The notes under the pieces: generated by a model | What the model was told of the DNA's origin: nothing | What the model saw: the letters and a program-made list of their open reading frames with translations, nothing else | Database searches by the model: none | Translations under genes and position numbers: made by a program | Part shown: positions 46,931 to 57,079 of the stretch, in pieces | How the letters are laid out: every line of letters starts with the position of its first letter | How positions within the stretch are numbered: position 1 is the stretch's first letter | Origin: Stenotrophomonas maltophilia | GTDB taxonomy: Bacteria; Pseudomonadota; Gammaproteobacteria; Xanthomonadales; Xanthomonadaceae | Length of the DNA stretch: 64,000 nucleotides | Assembly: GCF_006974125.1 (NCBI RefSeq) | Contig: NZ_CP037858.1 | Span: forward strand, 1,364,001-1,428,000 | Reading direction: 5' to 3'

Positions 46931-47632
46931 TCATCGGCCCGGCTCGTCGTTCCACAGGATTTTATGCAACTGCATCTGGAAGCGCACCGGCAGCCGGTCT
47001 TCGACGATCCAGTCTGCCAGCTGCCGCGCAGTGATCTCGCCCTTGCTGGGCGAGAAGAACACGGTGCAACGCTTCACCAGCTCGTGTTCGGCCAGCAGGG
47101 CCTTGGCCCAGTCGTAATCCTCGCGGCTGCAGATGACGAACTTGATCTGGTCCCGGGCGGTCAGCAGCGGCAGGTTGTCCCAGCGGTTGCGCGCCACTTC
47201 GGCCGAGCCCGGGGTCTTGATGTCGACCACGCGCGATACGCGCGGGTCCACCGCGCTGACGTCCAGCGCGCCGGAGGTCTCCAGCGAGACGTCCATGCCG
47301 GCATCGCACAGCTTCTGCAGCAGCACCAGGCAGCGCTTCTGCGCCAGCGGCTCGCCGCCGGTCACGCAGACGTGACGCACGCCCTGCGCCAGCACCTCGG
47401 CCACGATGTCGTCGATGTCCCACCAGGTGCCGCCATGGAAAGCGTAGGCCGTATCGCAGTACTGGCAGCGCAGCGGGCAGCCGGTCAGGCGCACGAACAC
47501 GGTCGGCCAGCCGGCGGTATCGGCTTCGCCCTGCAGCGAGGTAAAGATCTCGGTGATCTTCAGGCGCGGCAGCGGCGACTGCACGATGTCGCTGGGGGTG
47601 GCGACGGCGTTGGACGGGGTAACGGCGGTCAT
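46931..47632 (-). CDS. queE: 7-carboxy-7-deazaguanine synthase QueE
   Basis: A 233-residue radical SAM enzyme that forms CDG from carboxy-tetrahydropterin. The cluster motif is TGCPLRCQYCDTAYAF (C-x3-C-x2-C), with TSLQGEADTAGWPTVFVRL before it and CVTGGEPLAQ after it. ATG at 47632 follows AAGAAG; a GTG at 47656 would add 8 residues. It probably forms an operon with queC. Upstream are two GTAG repeats and cpoB on the same strand. Confidence 0.95.
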   Translation of the reverse strand: MTAVTPSNAVATPSDIVQSPLPRLKITEIFTSLQGEADTAGWPTVFVRLTGCPLRCQYCDTAYAFHGGTWWDIDDIVAEVLAQGVRHVCVTGGEPLAQKRCLVLLQKLCDAGMDVSLETSGALDVSAVDPRVSRVVDIKTPGSAEVARNRWDNLPLLTARDQIKFVICSREDYDWAKALLAEHELVKRCTVFFSPSKGEITARQLADWIVEDRLPVRFQMQLHKILWNDEPGR

Positions 47633-47689
47633 GGCGGGCACTTCTTGGGGGGACACGTGGCGGGTGGGCTACCGTGGCCGGTAACGAAA

Positions 47690-47778
47690 GCAGCCGAGCA
47701 TGGCACGGCCCTACAACAGCAACCGGACGGGTTTGCCGGTCCGGAAACGAAAGCAGCCGAGCATGGGCTCGGCTCTAC
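47690..47778. repeat. Two SMAG-type palindromes in direct orientation
   Basis: AACGAAAGCAGCCGAGCATG occurs at about 47683 and again at about 47745, each followed by a mirrored end (CACGGCCCTAC; CTCGGCTCTAC). Between them is GGACGGGTTTGCCGGTCC. They separate cpoB from queE. Confidence 0.75.
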
Positions 47779-47808
47779 AGGGCAGCTATTGTACGCCCGG
47801 TCAGCGGA

Positions 47809-48627
47809 TCAGCGGATCTGCTTGCCCAGGCGGATGGACTGCAGCCGGTCCTGGGCGGTGCGCGCGGCGTCCGAGCCCGGGTACTGCGCCACGACGGTCT
47901 CCAGCGTCTGCTGGGCCTGGTCGACCTTGCCCTCGCCATACTGCGAGAGGCCAACCTTGAGCAGGCCGCCAGCGGCCTTGTCGTGGGTCGGATAGCGCGC
48001 GAGCAGTTCACGGAACTGGGTCTCGGCCATCGGGAAATTGCGGGTGGCGTAGTAGCTCTCGCCCAGCCAGTACAGCGCGTTCGGCGCGTAGACGCCGTTC
48101 GGATACAGCTGCAGGAAGCTCAGGAACAGCTGCGCCGAATCATCGTACTTGCCGGCCTTCAGCGAATCGAAGGCAACGTTGTAGGAGGTGCGCTCGTCGC
48201 CGGTGGCGGCAAGGCTGCCGGCATCACCATGGACCGAAGGCGGCCGCTCGGAAGTGGCCGCCGCTGCGGGTTTTGCCGGGGCCGGTGCGGCCTTCGGCGC
48301 GCTCGCCGGAACGGGCGGCAGGGCTGGGGCGGCATTGCCCCCTTCCAACCGGTTCAGGCGGCTGTCCAGATCCAGGTACTGGTCCTGGGCGGACTGCTTG
48401 AGCTGGGCGTTGTCGTGCTGCAACTGCTCGATCGAGGCCTGCAGGCTGGTGACCTGCTGCCGCAGCTGGTTGATCTGGTTCAACAGGTCCTGGTTGGCAC
48501 TGTTGTTGTACATCTGCTGCTCGAGCGCGCCGACACGGTCAGCCAGGCTCTGTCGCTGTGCATGCGCCGGTGCGGCAGCCACGAGGGCTGCCGCAACGAC
48601 CAGCATCAGTTTGATGCCAATGCGCAT
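47809..48627 (-). CDS. cpoB: Cell division coordinator CpoB (YbgF)
   Basis: 272 residues: signal peptide (LVVAAALVAAAPAHA), a coiled-coil trimerisation segment (about 30-95, QLRQQVTSLQASIEQLQ), an Ala/Pro-rich linker, then three TPR units (ERTSYNVAFDSLKAGKYDDS, ALYWLGESYYATRNFPMAE, KVDQAQQTLETVVAQYPGSD). In E. coli CpoB sits in the periplasm and ties PBP1b activity to the Tol-Pal machine. It is encoded 3 bases after pal. Confidence 0.95.
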   Translation of the reverse strand: MRIGIKLMLVVAAALVAAAPAHAQRQSLADRVGALEQQMYNNSANQDLLNQINQLRQQVTSLQASIEQLQHDNAQLKQSAQDQYLDLDSRLNRLEGGNAAPALPPVPASAPKAAPAPAKPAAAATSERPPSVHGDAGSLAATGDERTSYNVAFDSLKAGKYDDSAQLFLSFLQLYPNGVYAPNALYWLGESYYATRNFPMAETQFRELLARYPTHDKAAGGLLKVGLSQYGEGKVDQAQQTLETVVAQYPGSDAARTAQDRLQSIRLGKQIR

Positions 48628-48630
48628 GGA

Positions 48631-49149
48631 TTACTGCGCGGTGTAGACGATTTCGACGCGACGGTTCTGCGACCAGCAGGACTCGTTCGACTCGGTGCAG
48701 ACCGGACGCTCTTCACCGTAGGACACGACGGTCAGCTGCGAAGCCGAGCCACCGTTGGCCTGCAGGGCCGAGTTGACGCCGTTGCCACGACGCTCGCCCA
48801 GGGCCTGGTTGTACGCGCGCGAACCGCGCTCGTCGGTGTGACCCTGCAGGGTGATGCGCGAGGACGGACGGTCACGCAGGTACTTGGCGTGGCAAGCCAT
48901 GATGGCCTGGAATTCCGGCTTCACGTCTTCCTTGTCCAGGTCGAAGTAGACAACGCGCTGGCGCAGGCAAGCGTCGGTGTCCAGGTCGCCCGGGCCGTAC
49001 AGGCCGGAGGTCGACGGACCGGTCGGGGTGGTGGTCGAGGTGCCGGTGTCGACCGGGGCTGCCGGCTCTTCCTTCACCTTCTTCGAGCAACCGGCCAGGA
49101 CGGCCACAGACAGCAGGGAAACAAGCAGAACGCGGGTGGACTTGTTCAT
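48631..49149 (-). CDS. pal: Peptidoglycan-associated lipoprotein Pal
   Basis: 172 residues. The lipobox is LAGC (Cys21), then a Thr/Pro-rich linker and an OmpA-like domain with the peptidoglycan-binding segment LQGHTDERGSRAYNQALGE and RRVEIVY. Pal anchors the outer membrane to the wall and binds TolB. It lies in the tol operon between tolB and cpoB. Confidence 0.97.
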   Translation of the reverse strand: MNKSTRVLLVSLLSVAVLAGCSKKVKEEPAAPVDTGTSTTTPTGPSTSGLYGPGDLDTDACLRQRVVYFDLDKEDVKPEFQAIMACHAKYLRDRPSSRITLQGHTDERGSRAYNQALGERRGNGVNSALQANGGSASQLTVVSYGEERPVCTESNESCWSQNRRVEIVYTAQ

Positions 49150-49213
49150 GGCGATACCTTTGTGGCTCCTAGGCCGATGAGGGGTTCAAGACAACGAAAA
49201 TATTAACACTCTT

Positions 49214-50533
49214 TTAGCGCTGGGTACGGTATGGGGACCATGCCGGTTCGCGCACATCACCATCGGCCAGGACCAGGCGCTGGCGGACCCGCGCATCGGC
49301 CGAGACGGCATACAACACACCACGGCCACCTTCGCGGGCGGCGTACAACACCATGCTTGCGTTGGGCGCAAAGCTCGGCGATTCATCCAGCGAACCCGGG
49401 GACAGCGTGCTCCAGCGCGGCGAACCCAGCGAGCTGTCCATCATCGCGATCTTGTAGCTGTTGCCCGAACCCTGGGCGACGGCGATCTTCTTGCCGTCGT
49501 AGGACACCGAGGGCTTGGCATTGTAGTTGCCCTGGAAGGTCACGCGCTCGGCGCTGCCGCCGCCTGCGCCGACCTTGTAGACCTGCGGACGGCCGCCACG
49601 GTCGGAGGTGAAGTACACCGCGCTGCCGTCCGGCGCCCAGGTCGGCTCGGTATCGATGGCGAAGTGGTTGGTCAGCTGGGTCAGCTGCTTGCTGCCCAGG
49701 TCCATCACGTAGATTTCCGGGTTGCCCGAACGCGACAGGGTCAGGGCCAGCTTGCGGCCGTCCGGCGAAAACGCCGGGGCGCTGTTGATGCCGCGGAAGC
49801 TGGTGACCAGCTCACGCGCGCCGGTGCCGATGTTCTGGATGTAGATGGCCGAATTGCCACGCTCGAAGCTGACGTAGGCCAGCTTGCTGCCATCCGGGCT
49901 CCACGACGGCGACAGCAGCGGCTCGGCCGAACGCACGATGGTCTGCGGGTTGTAGCCGTCGGAGTCGGCCACCATCAGCGCATAGCGCATGGCGTCGCCC
50001 TTGCCGCTGGCGGTCACGTAGGCGATGCGGGTCCAGAAGGCGCCGCGCACACCGGTGATCTTCTCGTAGATGGCGTCGGCCATCTGGTGGGCAACGTCGC
50101 GCATGGCGTTGCCACGGGCGGTCATCGCCAGGCCCAGCAGGCGCTCGCCCTTGGGTACGTCGAACAGTTCGTACTCGACGCGGTAGGCGCCAGCACCGGC
50201 GTCGAGCACGCGGCCGACCACGATGTAGTTCTGCTTCAGCGCACGCCAGGTGGCGAACTGGATGTCACCGCCGCGCACCGGCTTCTCGACGATCTGCGCT
50301 TCGGGCAGCGTGCGGAACTGGCCCGAACGCTCCAGGTCGGCACGGACCACGCCAGCGACGTCGGTCTGCGGTGCAGCCGCCGAACCCTGGTAGGGCATCG
50401 GCACGATGGTGATCGGCAACGCGGAGGCATTGCCGCCGATGATGTCGATATCCAGCCCCTTCTGCTGCGCGACGGCAGCAAAGGGCAGCAACAGGGCCGC
50501 AAACACGGCAAGCCAGCGAGGCATCTTTTTCAT
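49214..50533 (-). CDS. tolB: Tol-Pal system protein TolB
   Basis: 439 residues: signal peptide (WLAVFAALLLPFAAVAQ), an N-terminal domain (IDIIGGNASALPITIVPMPY) and a six-bladed beta-propeller with repeats such as LLSPSWSPDGSKLAYVSF, APAFSPDGRKLALTLS and EPTWAPDGSAVYFTSD. TolB shuttles between Pal and TolA in the periplasm. The start at 50533 (MKKMPRW) is chosen as signal-peptide start; upstream frame is non-coding. A 284-base gap separates it from tolA, so it may have its own promoter. Confidence 0.97.
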   Translation of the reverse strand: MKKMPRWLAVFAALLLPFAAVAQQKGLDIDIIGGNASALPITIVPMPYQGSAAAPQTDVAGVVRADLERSGQFRTLPEAQIVEKPVRGGDIQFATWRALKQNYIVVGRVLDAGAGAYRVEYELFDVPKGERLLGLAMTARGNAMRDVAHQMADAIYEKITGVRGAFWTRIAYVTASGKGDAMRYALMVADSDGYNPQTIVRSAEPLLSPSWSPDGSKLAYVSFERGNSAIYIQNIGTGARELVTSFRGINSAPAFSPDGRKLALTLSRSGNPEIYVMDLGSKQLTQLTNHFAIDTEPTWAPDGSAVYFTSDRGGRPQVYKVGAGGGSAERVTFQGNYNAKPSVSYDGKKIAVAQGSGNSYKIAMMDSSLGSPRWSTLSPGSLDESPSFAPNASMVLYAAREGGRGVLYAVSADARVRQRLVLADGDVREPAWSPYRTQR

Positions 50534-50817
50534 GGAGCGCTCAATAAGGGGGAAACCGGAACGAGGGATAACAAAGCGGAAGTGAACCGCTTCGCAATCA
50601 TGAACCAAGGGTACGTGAATTCCGGGTCAGTTCCAGCCCGTCCTCTCACGCACCGTTAACGTCGTGGCTAACATCGCGCCCGCCTGCCCCGTCACGCCGC
50701 CCTGCGGGGCGGTGTTCGACAGCAGTCCACAGACTGCCCGGCCGGAACCGGGCCCACCAGAGGCAAGCGCGACATCCGTTGGCGTGGGCGGCCTGATGAC
50801 CGCCCTGCCTCGCCCGA

Positions 50818-51859
50818 TCAATCCTGAGCGGTAAAGGTCAGATTGAGCGTGCGGTTGAACACCGACTCGAAGCCCCGGTACGGCAGCGGCTGGGCGTTGA
50901 GCACAGCGGCCTCGATCGAGCGCTTGCCGGCCTCGTCATAGGGGCAATTTGCACCGACCTTGGCCTGCAGCACCTGTCCACCCGGGATCTGGGTGATGGT
51001 CACCTGGCACCTCTGCCCCAGCGGCACGCTGTCCGGGCGGGTCCAGGTATCACGCACCTTGGCCTGGATCGCCGCAACGTACTTGGCAGTCAGATCGTCG
51101 CTGTTGCCACCACCACCGGCAGCCGGTTGGGAGGCACCGCTGGAACCGGCAGCGGCACTGCCGGCGGCATTGCGCGCGGCGGCCACCTGGCGCAGCTTCT
51201 GCTCGGCCAGCTTGGCTTCCTTCTCGGCCTGCTCGCGGCGGGCACGGATCTCGGCGATCTTCTTCTGCTTCTCGGCCTCGGCCTTGTCAGCGGCCACGCG
51301 CTCCTGCTCGGCCTGCTTCTTCTTCTCGTCCGCTTCCTGCTGCTTGGCCAGGCGCAGCTTCTGCTCCGCCTCTTCCTGGCGCTTGCGTTCGGTCAGGTCG
51401 ATCTGCTCCTGGCGGCGCTTGGCTTCCTGTTCCTGCTTGGCCTTCTCCTGCGAGATGGCCAGCGCGCTCACCGCTTCCTGATCCTTGGTGTCCGGCTGCG
51501 CGACGCGCTCCTGCGCCTGTTGCTGCTGCGGCGTGGGGGCGTCCTGCGGGCGCGGCTCGGGGATCGGCTGCGGCGGCGGGATGGTGTCTTCCGGCACCGG
51601 GACCGGCTCGGCCACCGGCGGCGGCAGGTCTTCCAGCTTTTCCGACTGGCGCAGGGCCTGGCGCGCGGCAGAAGCCTCCGACGCAGACAGCGCCAGGCTG
51701 GCCTCGACCGACGGATCACCCGCGGCGGCGTCGGTGTTGCGCTCGGGTGACCAGAACCAGGCCACGATGAAGACCAGCGCGACCAGCAGGTGCACCAGCA
51801 ACGCCAGCGCCAGGGGCAGGCCCCAACCAGGTTCGCGCTGCTGTGGAGGTGGCAGGGCG

Positions 51860-51870
<11 letters not shown>
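50818..51870 (-). CDS. tolA: Tol-Pal system protein TolA
   Basis: 350 residues: one TM helix (about 17-39, LPLALALLVHLLVALVFIV), a Pro-rich stretch, a long charged helix of Glu/Lys/Ala/Gln repeats (about 120-235) and a small C-terminal domain (YVAAIQAKVRDTWTRPDSVP, GQRCQVTITQIPGG). TolA spans the periplasm and connects TolQR to Pal. Its start overlaps the tolR end by 11 bases. Confidence 0.95.
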
Positions 51871-52288
<418 letters not shown>

Positions 52289-52312
52289 GGCTTGGACTCC
52301 CGGGTCAGGCGC

Positions 52313-53092
52313 TTACTCGTCGCCAGCGCTCTGGCGCTGCAGGATGGAGCTGAACTCTTCGGCAAAGGTCTCGAACCGCACCGACATGCGCTCAACGCGG
52401 GTGGTGAAGCGGTTGTAGGCCCACACTGCCGGGATGGCCACGAACAGGCCGATGGCGGTGGCGAACAGCGCTTCGGAGATGCCCGGGGCAACGGCGGCGA
52501 TGCCGGCCTGTGCGCCGCTGCTGATCATGTCGTGCATGGTCACCATGATGCCGAACACGGTGCCGACCAGGCCCACGTACGGGGCGGTCGAGCCGATGTT
52601 GGCCAACAGTTCCAGGTTGCGCTCGAGCTGGTCCACTTCGCGGGTGTAGGTGGTGCGCATGGCACGCTGTGCGCCTTCCAGCTGCGCGCGGCCGTCCAGC
52701 CGGCGCTTGTCGCGCAGGCGGGTGTATTCGCGGAAACCGGCTTCGAAGATGGCTTCCAGGCCGCCGACATTGCGGCTGCGGTCGGTGGCCGAGCTGTACA
52801 GCTTGCCCAGGTCGGCACCGGACCAGAAGCGGTTCTCGAACTCGTCGGCTTCACGGGTGGCCTGCTTGAACACGCGGGCCTTGCGGAAAATGATCACCCA
52901 GCTGACGAACGAGCCGACCAGCAGCAGCAGCACGATGATCTTCACCGGCAGGCTGGCCTTGGCCATCAGCTCGAGGTAGTTGATGCCGCCGCCGGTGGTG
53001 GCCTGGGCAAGGGTCTGGGTCGCGGCGTTGCTGACGTCGGCCGGCAGTGCCTCGGTGACCGTGGCCTGCAGGGCCAGGAGCGTTGCGATCAT
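52313..53092 (-). CDS. tolQ: Tol-Pal system protein TolQ
   Basis: 259 residues of the ExbB/MotA family with three TM helices: KIIVLLLLVGSFVSWVIIF, then YVGLVGTVFGIMVTMHDM and the third around EALFATAIGLFVAIPAVWAY. The conserved GLVGTVFGI and ISEALFATA segments line the proton channel. ATG at 53092 follows GAGGA at 8 bases. The gene lies 10 bases after ybgC. Confidence 0.96.
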   Translation of the reverse strand: MIATLLALQATVTEALPADVSNAATQTLAQATTGGGINYLELMAKASLPVKIIVLLLLVGSFVSWVIIFRKARVFKQATREADEFENRFWSGADLGKLYSSATDRSRNVGGLEAIFEAGFREYTRLRDKRRLDGRAQLEGAQRAMRTTYTREVDQLERNLELLANIGSTAPYVGLVGTVFGIMVTMHDMISSGAQAGIAAVAPGISEALFATAIGLFVAIPAVWAYNRFTTRVERMSVRFETFAEEFSSILQRQSAGDE

Positions 53093-53102
53093 CCGTTGTT
53101 CC

Positions 53103-53534
53103 TCAAAGTTCGGATTCGGGGTGGAGGTGGGGTTGCAGCATGGCAAGGACGGCCTCGTCCATGCCACGCGGGCGGAAACTGGCCGCTTCCAGTGCGGCGA
53201 TGCGGACCTGGGCCGACAGCAGCAGTTCGCCGTCGCGCAGGATCTGCTGCTCGAAGACCATGCTGGCCTTCTTCAGCTGGACCAGGCGGGCGCTCACCTG
53301 CAGGATGTCATCCAGCCGTGCCGGCCTGATGAAATCCATCTGCATCGAGCGCACCGCGAAGATCATGCCGTGCTCGATGCGCATGCGCTCCTGGCCGTAG
53401 CCCAGCGCGCGCATCCATTCGGTCCGGGCCCGTTCCATGAAGGCCACGTACCGGGCGTGGTAGACCACGCCACCGGCATCGGTATCTTCCCAGTAAATGC
53501 GTGTCGGCCAACTGAATCGCGGCTCAACCGACAT
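53103..53534 (-). CDS. ybgC: Acyl-CoA thioesterase YbgC
   Basis: 143 residues of the hot-dog fold. The catalytic region is [16 protein letters not shown] with the conserved Asp, followed by FMERARTEW. The tol-associated thioesterase hydrolyses short acyl-CoA or acyl-ACP and has been linked to phospholipid enzymes. It is the first gene of the tol block and overlaps the ruvB end by 11 bases, so ruvB-ybgC-tolQRA are likely co-transcribed. Confidence 0.94.
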   Translation of the reverse strand: MSVEPRFSWPTRIYWEDTDAGGVVYHARYVAFMERARTEWMRALGYGQERMRIEHGMIFAVRSMQMDFIRPARLDDILQVSARLVQLKKASMVFEQQILRDGELLLSAQVRIAALEAASFRPRGMDEAVLAMLQPHLHPESEL

Positions 53535-54564
53535 CGGGAACCTCGGCGAACAGGTCCTGCGGCGGGTTCTTGGGTTTCAGGCCCATGTGCCGGTAGGCCT
53601 TGTGGGTGGCCATGCGGCCACGCGCGGTGCGCACCAGGAAGCCCTGCTGGATCAGGTAGGGTTCGACCACGTCTTCCAGCGTGCCGCGCTCTTCGGACAG
53701 CGCCGCGGCCAGCGATTCGATGCCGACCGGGCCACCATCGAAGTAGTCCACCATTGTTTTCAGCAGGCGCCGGTCGAGCTCGTCGAAGCCTTCCGGGTCG
53801 ACCTTGAGCATCTTCATCGCAGCCTGGGCCACGGGCTCGTCGATGTGGCCACCGGCCTTGACCTGCGCGTAGTCGCGCACGCGTCGCAGCAGGCGGTTGG
53901 CGATACGCGGCGTACCACGCGCGCGGCGCGCGATCTCCCCTGCCCCATCGGCGGTGCAGTCGATGCCGAGGATGCTGGCGGAGCGGCGCACGATCCGGGT
54001 CAGTTCCTCGACGCTGTAGAACTCCAGGCGCTGGACGATGCCGAAGCGGTCGCGCAGCGGCGCGGTCAGCAGGCCGGCGCGGGTGGTGGCGCCGATCAGG
54101 GTGAACGGCGGCAGGTCGATCTTGATCGAGCGCGCCGCGGGGCCCTCGCCGATCATGATGTCGATCTGGAAGTCTTCCATGGCTGGGTACAGCACTTCCT
54201 CGACCACCGGCGACAGGCGATGGATCTCGTCGATGAACAGCACGTCGTGCGGCTGCAGGTTGGTCAGCAGCGCGGCCAGGTCGCCGGCCTTTTCGATCAC
54301 CGGGCCGGAAGTCACGCGCAGGGCCACGCCCAGTTCGTTGGCAATGACGTGGCTGAGGGTGGTCTTGCCCAGGCCCGGCGGGCCGAAGATCAGCACGTGG
54401 TCGAGCGCGTCGCCACGCCCCTTGGCCGCCTGGATGTAGATTTCCATCTGCTCGCGCACCGGCACCTGGCCGAGGTAATCGGCAAGGCGCTTGGGGCGGA
54501 TGCTGGCGTCGGCGGCGTCATCCTCGCGGGTGGCGCCGGCGCCGATGATGCGGTCGTCGGTCAT
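53524..54564 (-). CDS. ruvB: Holliday junction branch-migration helicase RuvB
   Basis: A 346-residue AAA+ motor. Walker A is [15 protein letters not shown], Walker [13 protein letters not shown], sensor 1 [11 protein letters not shown], sensor 2 [15 protein letters not shown]; a winged-helix C-terminus follows ([17 protein letters not shown]). It drives branch migration with RuvA. ATG at 54564 (MTDDRIIG) is the family start. It is separated from ruvA by kup and about 545 bases of repeats, unlike the contiguous ruvAB of E. coli. Confidence 0.97.
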   Translation of the reverse strand: MTDDRIIGAGATREDDAADASIRPKRLADYLGQVPVREQMEIYIQAAKGRGDALDHVLIFGPPGLGKTTLSHVIANELGVALRVTSGPVIEKAGDLAALLTNLQPHDVLFIDEIHRLSPVVEEVLYPAMEDFQIDIMIGEGPAARSIKIDLPPFTLIGATTRAGLLTAPLRDRFGIVQRLEFYSVEELTRIVRRSASILGIDCTADGAGEIARRARGTPRIANRLLRRVRDYAQVKAGGHIDEPVAQAAMKMLKVDPEGFDELDRRLLKTMVDYFDGGPVGIESLAAALSEERGTLEDVVEPYLIQQGFLVRTARGRMATHKAYRHMGLKPKNPPQDLFAEVPDVG

Positions 54565-54596
54565 GTGCTGATTATGCGGCAAAAGTACGGGTTTCG

Positions 54597-54781
54597 GCCG
54601 GGCTGCGCCCGGCACCCGCAGAGGCAACGGCAACATCCAGAGCAACAGCCGTAGCGGGCTTCCTGGGGAATGGCGGGGTGGGTCCGGTTGCGGGGGACGC
54701 TGCAAGTACGTCCATGTAAGCTCGGTCGCCGCATCCATGCGGCTCACGCCCCCGCAACCGGACCCACCCCGCCTTCGACAG
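54597..54781 (+). repeat. Paired-arm intergenic element G
   Basis: Hairpin at 54597-54613 (GCCGGGC, TGC, GCCCGGC), linker with GCAACGGCAAC and AGCAACAGC, arms at 54672-54696 and 54749-54773 perfectly complementary over 25 bp, a 52-nt cap (54697-54748) with TACGTCCATGTA and GCCGCATCCATGCGGC, and tail TTCGACAG at 54774-54781. The cap matches that of element B at 51 of 52 positions. It is the only unpaired copy and sits upstream of ruvB. Confidence 0.85.
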
Positions 54782-54829
54782 GTTTCTGCGATCTGTCTGG
54801 ATGGCGTGGCCTGTGCCTGCTCTTGGTGG

Positions 54830-54873
54830 GTGTCGACCTTGGTCGACACGGTAGATCCACGCCATGCGTGGAT
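54830..54873. repeat. Two palindromes, including a SMAG (GTAG) copy
   Basis: GTGTCGACCTTGGTCGACAC (54830-54849) and GTAGATCCACGCCATGCGTG with its continuation (54851-54873). The same two-palindrome arrangement follows element A. Confidence 0.75.
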
Positions 54874-54941
54874 TGAACAGAGGGGGAGAGTTGGCTCAGC
54901 TTCTGGCGCGCGGTGCCTCCGCAAGCGGAGCCCCCTTGTTG

Positions 54942-55060
54942 TTCAAGGGGGCGCGCCGATAGGCGGGGGGATAAGGTGGAATGCGCGGAACGCCGGCGCC
55001 AAAGGCGCCTGCGTTTCAAGGGGGCACGCCGACAGGCGCGGGGATAAGGTGGAATGCGCG
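54942..55060. repeat. Two 46-bp direct repeats with internal hairpins
   Basis: Units at 54942-54987 and 55015-55060 match at 43 of 46 positions and share GGGGATAAGGTGGAATGCGC. Hairpins lie around them: CTCCG/CGGAG, CCCCCTTG/CAAGGGGG at 54931-54951 and GGCGCC-AAA-GGCGCC between the units. No reading frame with a recognisable product is present. Function unknown; it occupies the 3' side of kup. Confidence 0.7.
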
Positions 55061-55097
55061 CGGGGCCCGCGGTTTGCGCAGCAAATCGTGGGACGTA

Positions 55098-55128
55098 GCG
55101 CAGGTGGAGATTAAATCTCCACCTGCGC
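55098..55128. terminator. Perfect hairpin overlapping the kup stop codon
   Basis: 15-bp arms (GCGCAGGTGGAGATT and its complement) around a single base. On the minus strand the left arm is the last coding part of kup and the TAA stop lies at the hairpin tip, at 55111-55113. A stem of this length should stop RNA polymerase or protect the 3' end. It is not followed by a T-run. Confidence 0.65.
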
Positions 55129-57030
55129 ACCGAGTTCGACGAGGCGGTTGCCCGGGATGCGGAAGAAGCCCGTGGCCGGGGCCGCGTTGCGATGCATCAG
55201 CGCGAACAGCTTGTCGCGCCAGATCGGCATGCCGCGATTGGCGGTGGCCACGATGGTCTCGCGGCTGGCGAAGAAGGTGGTGTCCATCGGGTCGAAGTAG
55301 ATGCCGCCGTGGTCGCACGAGCGCATCAGCGCCAGCGGCACGTCCGGGGTCTCCATGAAGCCGAAGCGCACGTAGACCCGGTAGAACTCGTCGCCCACCG
55401 ATTCGATCTTCAATCGCTGCCCCTCCGGCGCGTACGGCACCGGCAGCGTGACCACGTGCAGGAACACGTTGCGCTCGTGCAGCACCTTGTTGTGCTTGAG
55501 GTTGTGCATCAGCGCATGCGGGGCCACGGTCGGGTCGGCGGTGAGGAACACTGCGGTGCCCGGCACGCGCACCGGCGGTGCCAGCATCAGGCCCGGCAGG
55601 AAGGTATCCAGGCGGATGCCGTCCTTGCGGATCTCATCGCGCAGCAGTTCGCGGCCACGGCGCCAGGTGCGCATCATGGTGAACAGGAAGATGCCCAGCA
55701 CCACCGGGAACCAGGCACCCTGCAGCAGCTTGGCGCCGTTGGCGATGACAAAGCCGAGGTCGATGATGAAGAACACCACGCACAGCGGCAGCAGCCAGGC
55801 GCGTGCCTTCGGCCACAGCGAGCGGGCCACCAGGGCCAGCAGCAGGGTATCGATCAGCATGGTGGCCGACACCGAGATGCCGTAGGCCACGGCCAGGTTG
55901 GACGAGCTGCGGAAGGCCAGCACCAGGCCGATCACCATCACCGCAATGCCCCAGTTGATGCCCGGGATGTAGATCTGGCCGATGGTGTCGTGCGAGGTGT
56001 GCTTGATGCGCATGCGCGGGATGTAGCCCAGCTGCATGGCCTGGCGCGAGACCGAGAACGCGCCGGTGATCACCGACTGCGAGGCGATCACCGCCGCCAT
56101 CGTGGCCAGGATGATCATCGGGTACAGCGCCCACGACGGCACGGCCTCGAAGAATGGATTCTTCAGCGCCTCGGGATGATTGAGCACCAGCGCGCCCTGC
56201 CCCAGGTAGTTCAGCACCAGGCACGGCAGCACGAAGAAGTACCAGGCATGGCGGATCGGCTTGGCACCGAAGTGGCCCATGTCGGCGTACAGCGCTTCGC
56301 CGCCGGTCACCGCCAGCACCACCGCACCGAGGATGAAGATGCCGTGCCAGCTGTGCTCCATGAAGAAGCGGATCGCCCACCACGGGTTGAAGGCCTTGAG
56401 CACTTCCGGCGCGTCGACGATGTTGTAGATGCCGATTGCCGCAAGCGAGATGAACCAGACCGAGGTGATCGGGCCGAACGCCTTGCCGATCTTCTCGGTA
56501 CCGAAGCGCTGCGCGGCAAACACCATCAGCAGCACCACCACCGTGATCGGCACGATGAAGGCATGCAGGCCGGGGGCTGCCACCTCCAGGCCCTCGACCG
56601 CACCCAGCACTGAAATGGCCGGAGTGATCACGCCGTCGCCGAAGAACAGCGAGGCGCCGAAGATGCCGAGGATGCCCACCACGTAGGCCGAGCGCGACCC
56701 GTTGCGCAGCGTGCGCTGGGTCAGCGCCATCAGCGCCATGATGCCGCCCTCGCCGTCATTGTCGGCGCGCATGATGATGGTCACGTACTTCAGCGTGACC
56801 ACGATGTTCAGCGCCCAGAATGCCAGCGAAAGCACGCCCAGCACGGTGTCGTGGTCGCTGTTGAGCCCGTAGTGCGGCGAGAAGGCCTCCTTCAGGGTGT
56901 ACAGCGGGCTGGTACCGATATCGCCGAAGACCACGCCGATCGCACCGATGATCAGCGCCATGCCTCCGGCTGGAGGAGCGTGACCGTGGCCGCCGGGGGC
57001 AGCTGCGTGCGGGGTTTGACTGCTGGACAT
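55111..57030 (-). CDS. kup: Low-affinity potassium uptake transporter Kup
   Basis: 639 residues of the KUP/HAK/KT K+:H+ symporter family, with about 12 TM helices in the first 450 residues and a cytoplasmic C-terminus. Signature [19 protein letters not shown] near the start, [13 protein letters not shown] in TM3 region and [20 protein letters not shown]. The Gly/His-rich N-terminal tail ([12 protein letters not shown]) is unusual but short. It lies 49 bases after ruvA and splits the ruv genes. Confidence 0.95.
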   Translation of the reverse strand: MSSSQTPHAAAPGGHGHAPPAGGMALIIGAIGVVFGDIGTSPLYTLKEAFSPHYGLNSDHDTVLGVLSLAFWALNIVVTLKYVTIIMRADNDGEGGIMALMALTQRTLRNGSRSAYVVGILGIFGASLFFGDGVITPAISVLGAVEGLEVAAPGLHAFIVPITVVVLLMVFAAQRFGTEKIGKAFGPITSVWFISLAAIGIYNIVDAPEVLKAFNPWWAIRFFMEHSWHGIFILGAVVLAVTGGEALYADMGHFGAKPIRHAWYFFVLPCLVLNYLGQGALVLNHPEALKNPFFEAVPSWALYPMIILATMAAVIASQSVITGAFSVSRQAMQLGYIPRMRIKHTSHDTIGQIYIPGINWGIAVMVIGLVLAFRSSSNLAVAYGISVSATMLIDTLLLALVARSLWPKARAWLLPLCVVFFIIDLGFVIANGAKLLQGAWFPVVLGIFLFTMMRTWRRGRELLRDEIRKDGIRLDTFLPGLMLAPPVRVPGTAVFLTADPTVAPHALMHNLKHNKVLHERNVFLHVVTLPVPYAPEGQRLKIESVGDEFYRVYVRFGFMETPDVPLALMRSCDHGGIYFDPMDTTFFASRETIVATANRGMPIWRDKLFALMHRNAAPATGFFRIPGNRLVELGAQVEI

Positions 57031-57079
57031 GGGACTCCTGGCGAAGCTCAGGCGGTTCGTTGTAGGAAAGGAATGCGGA

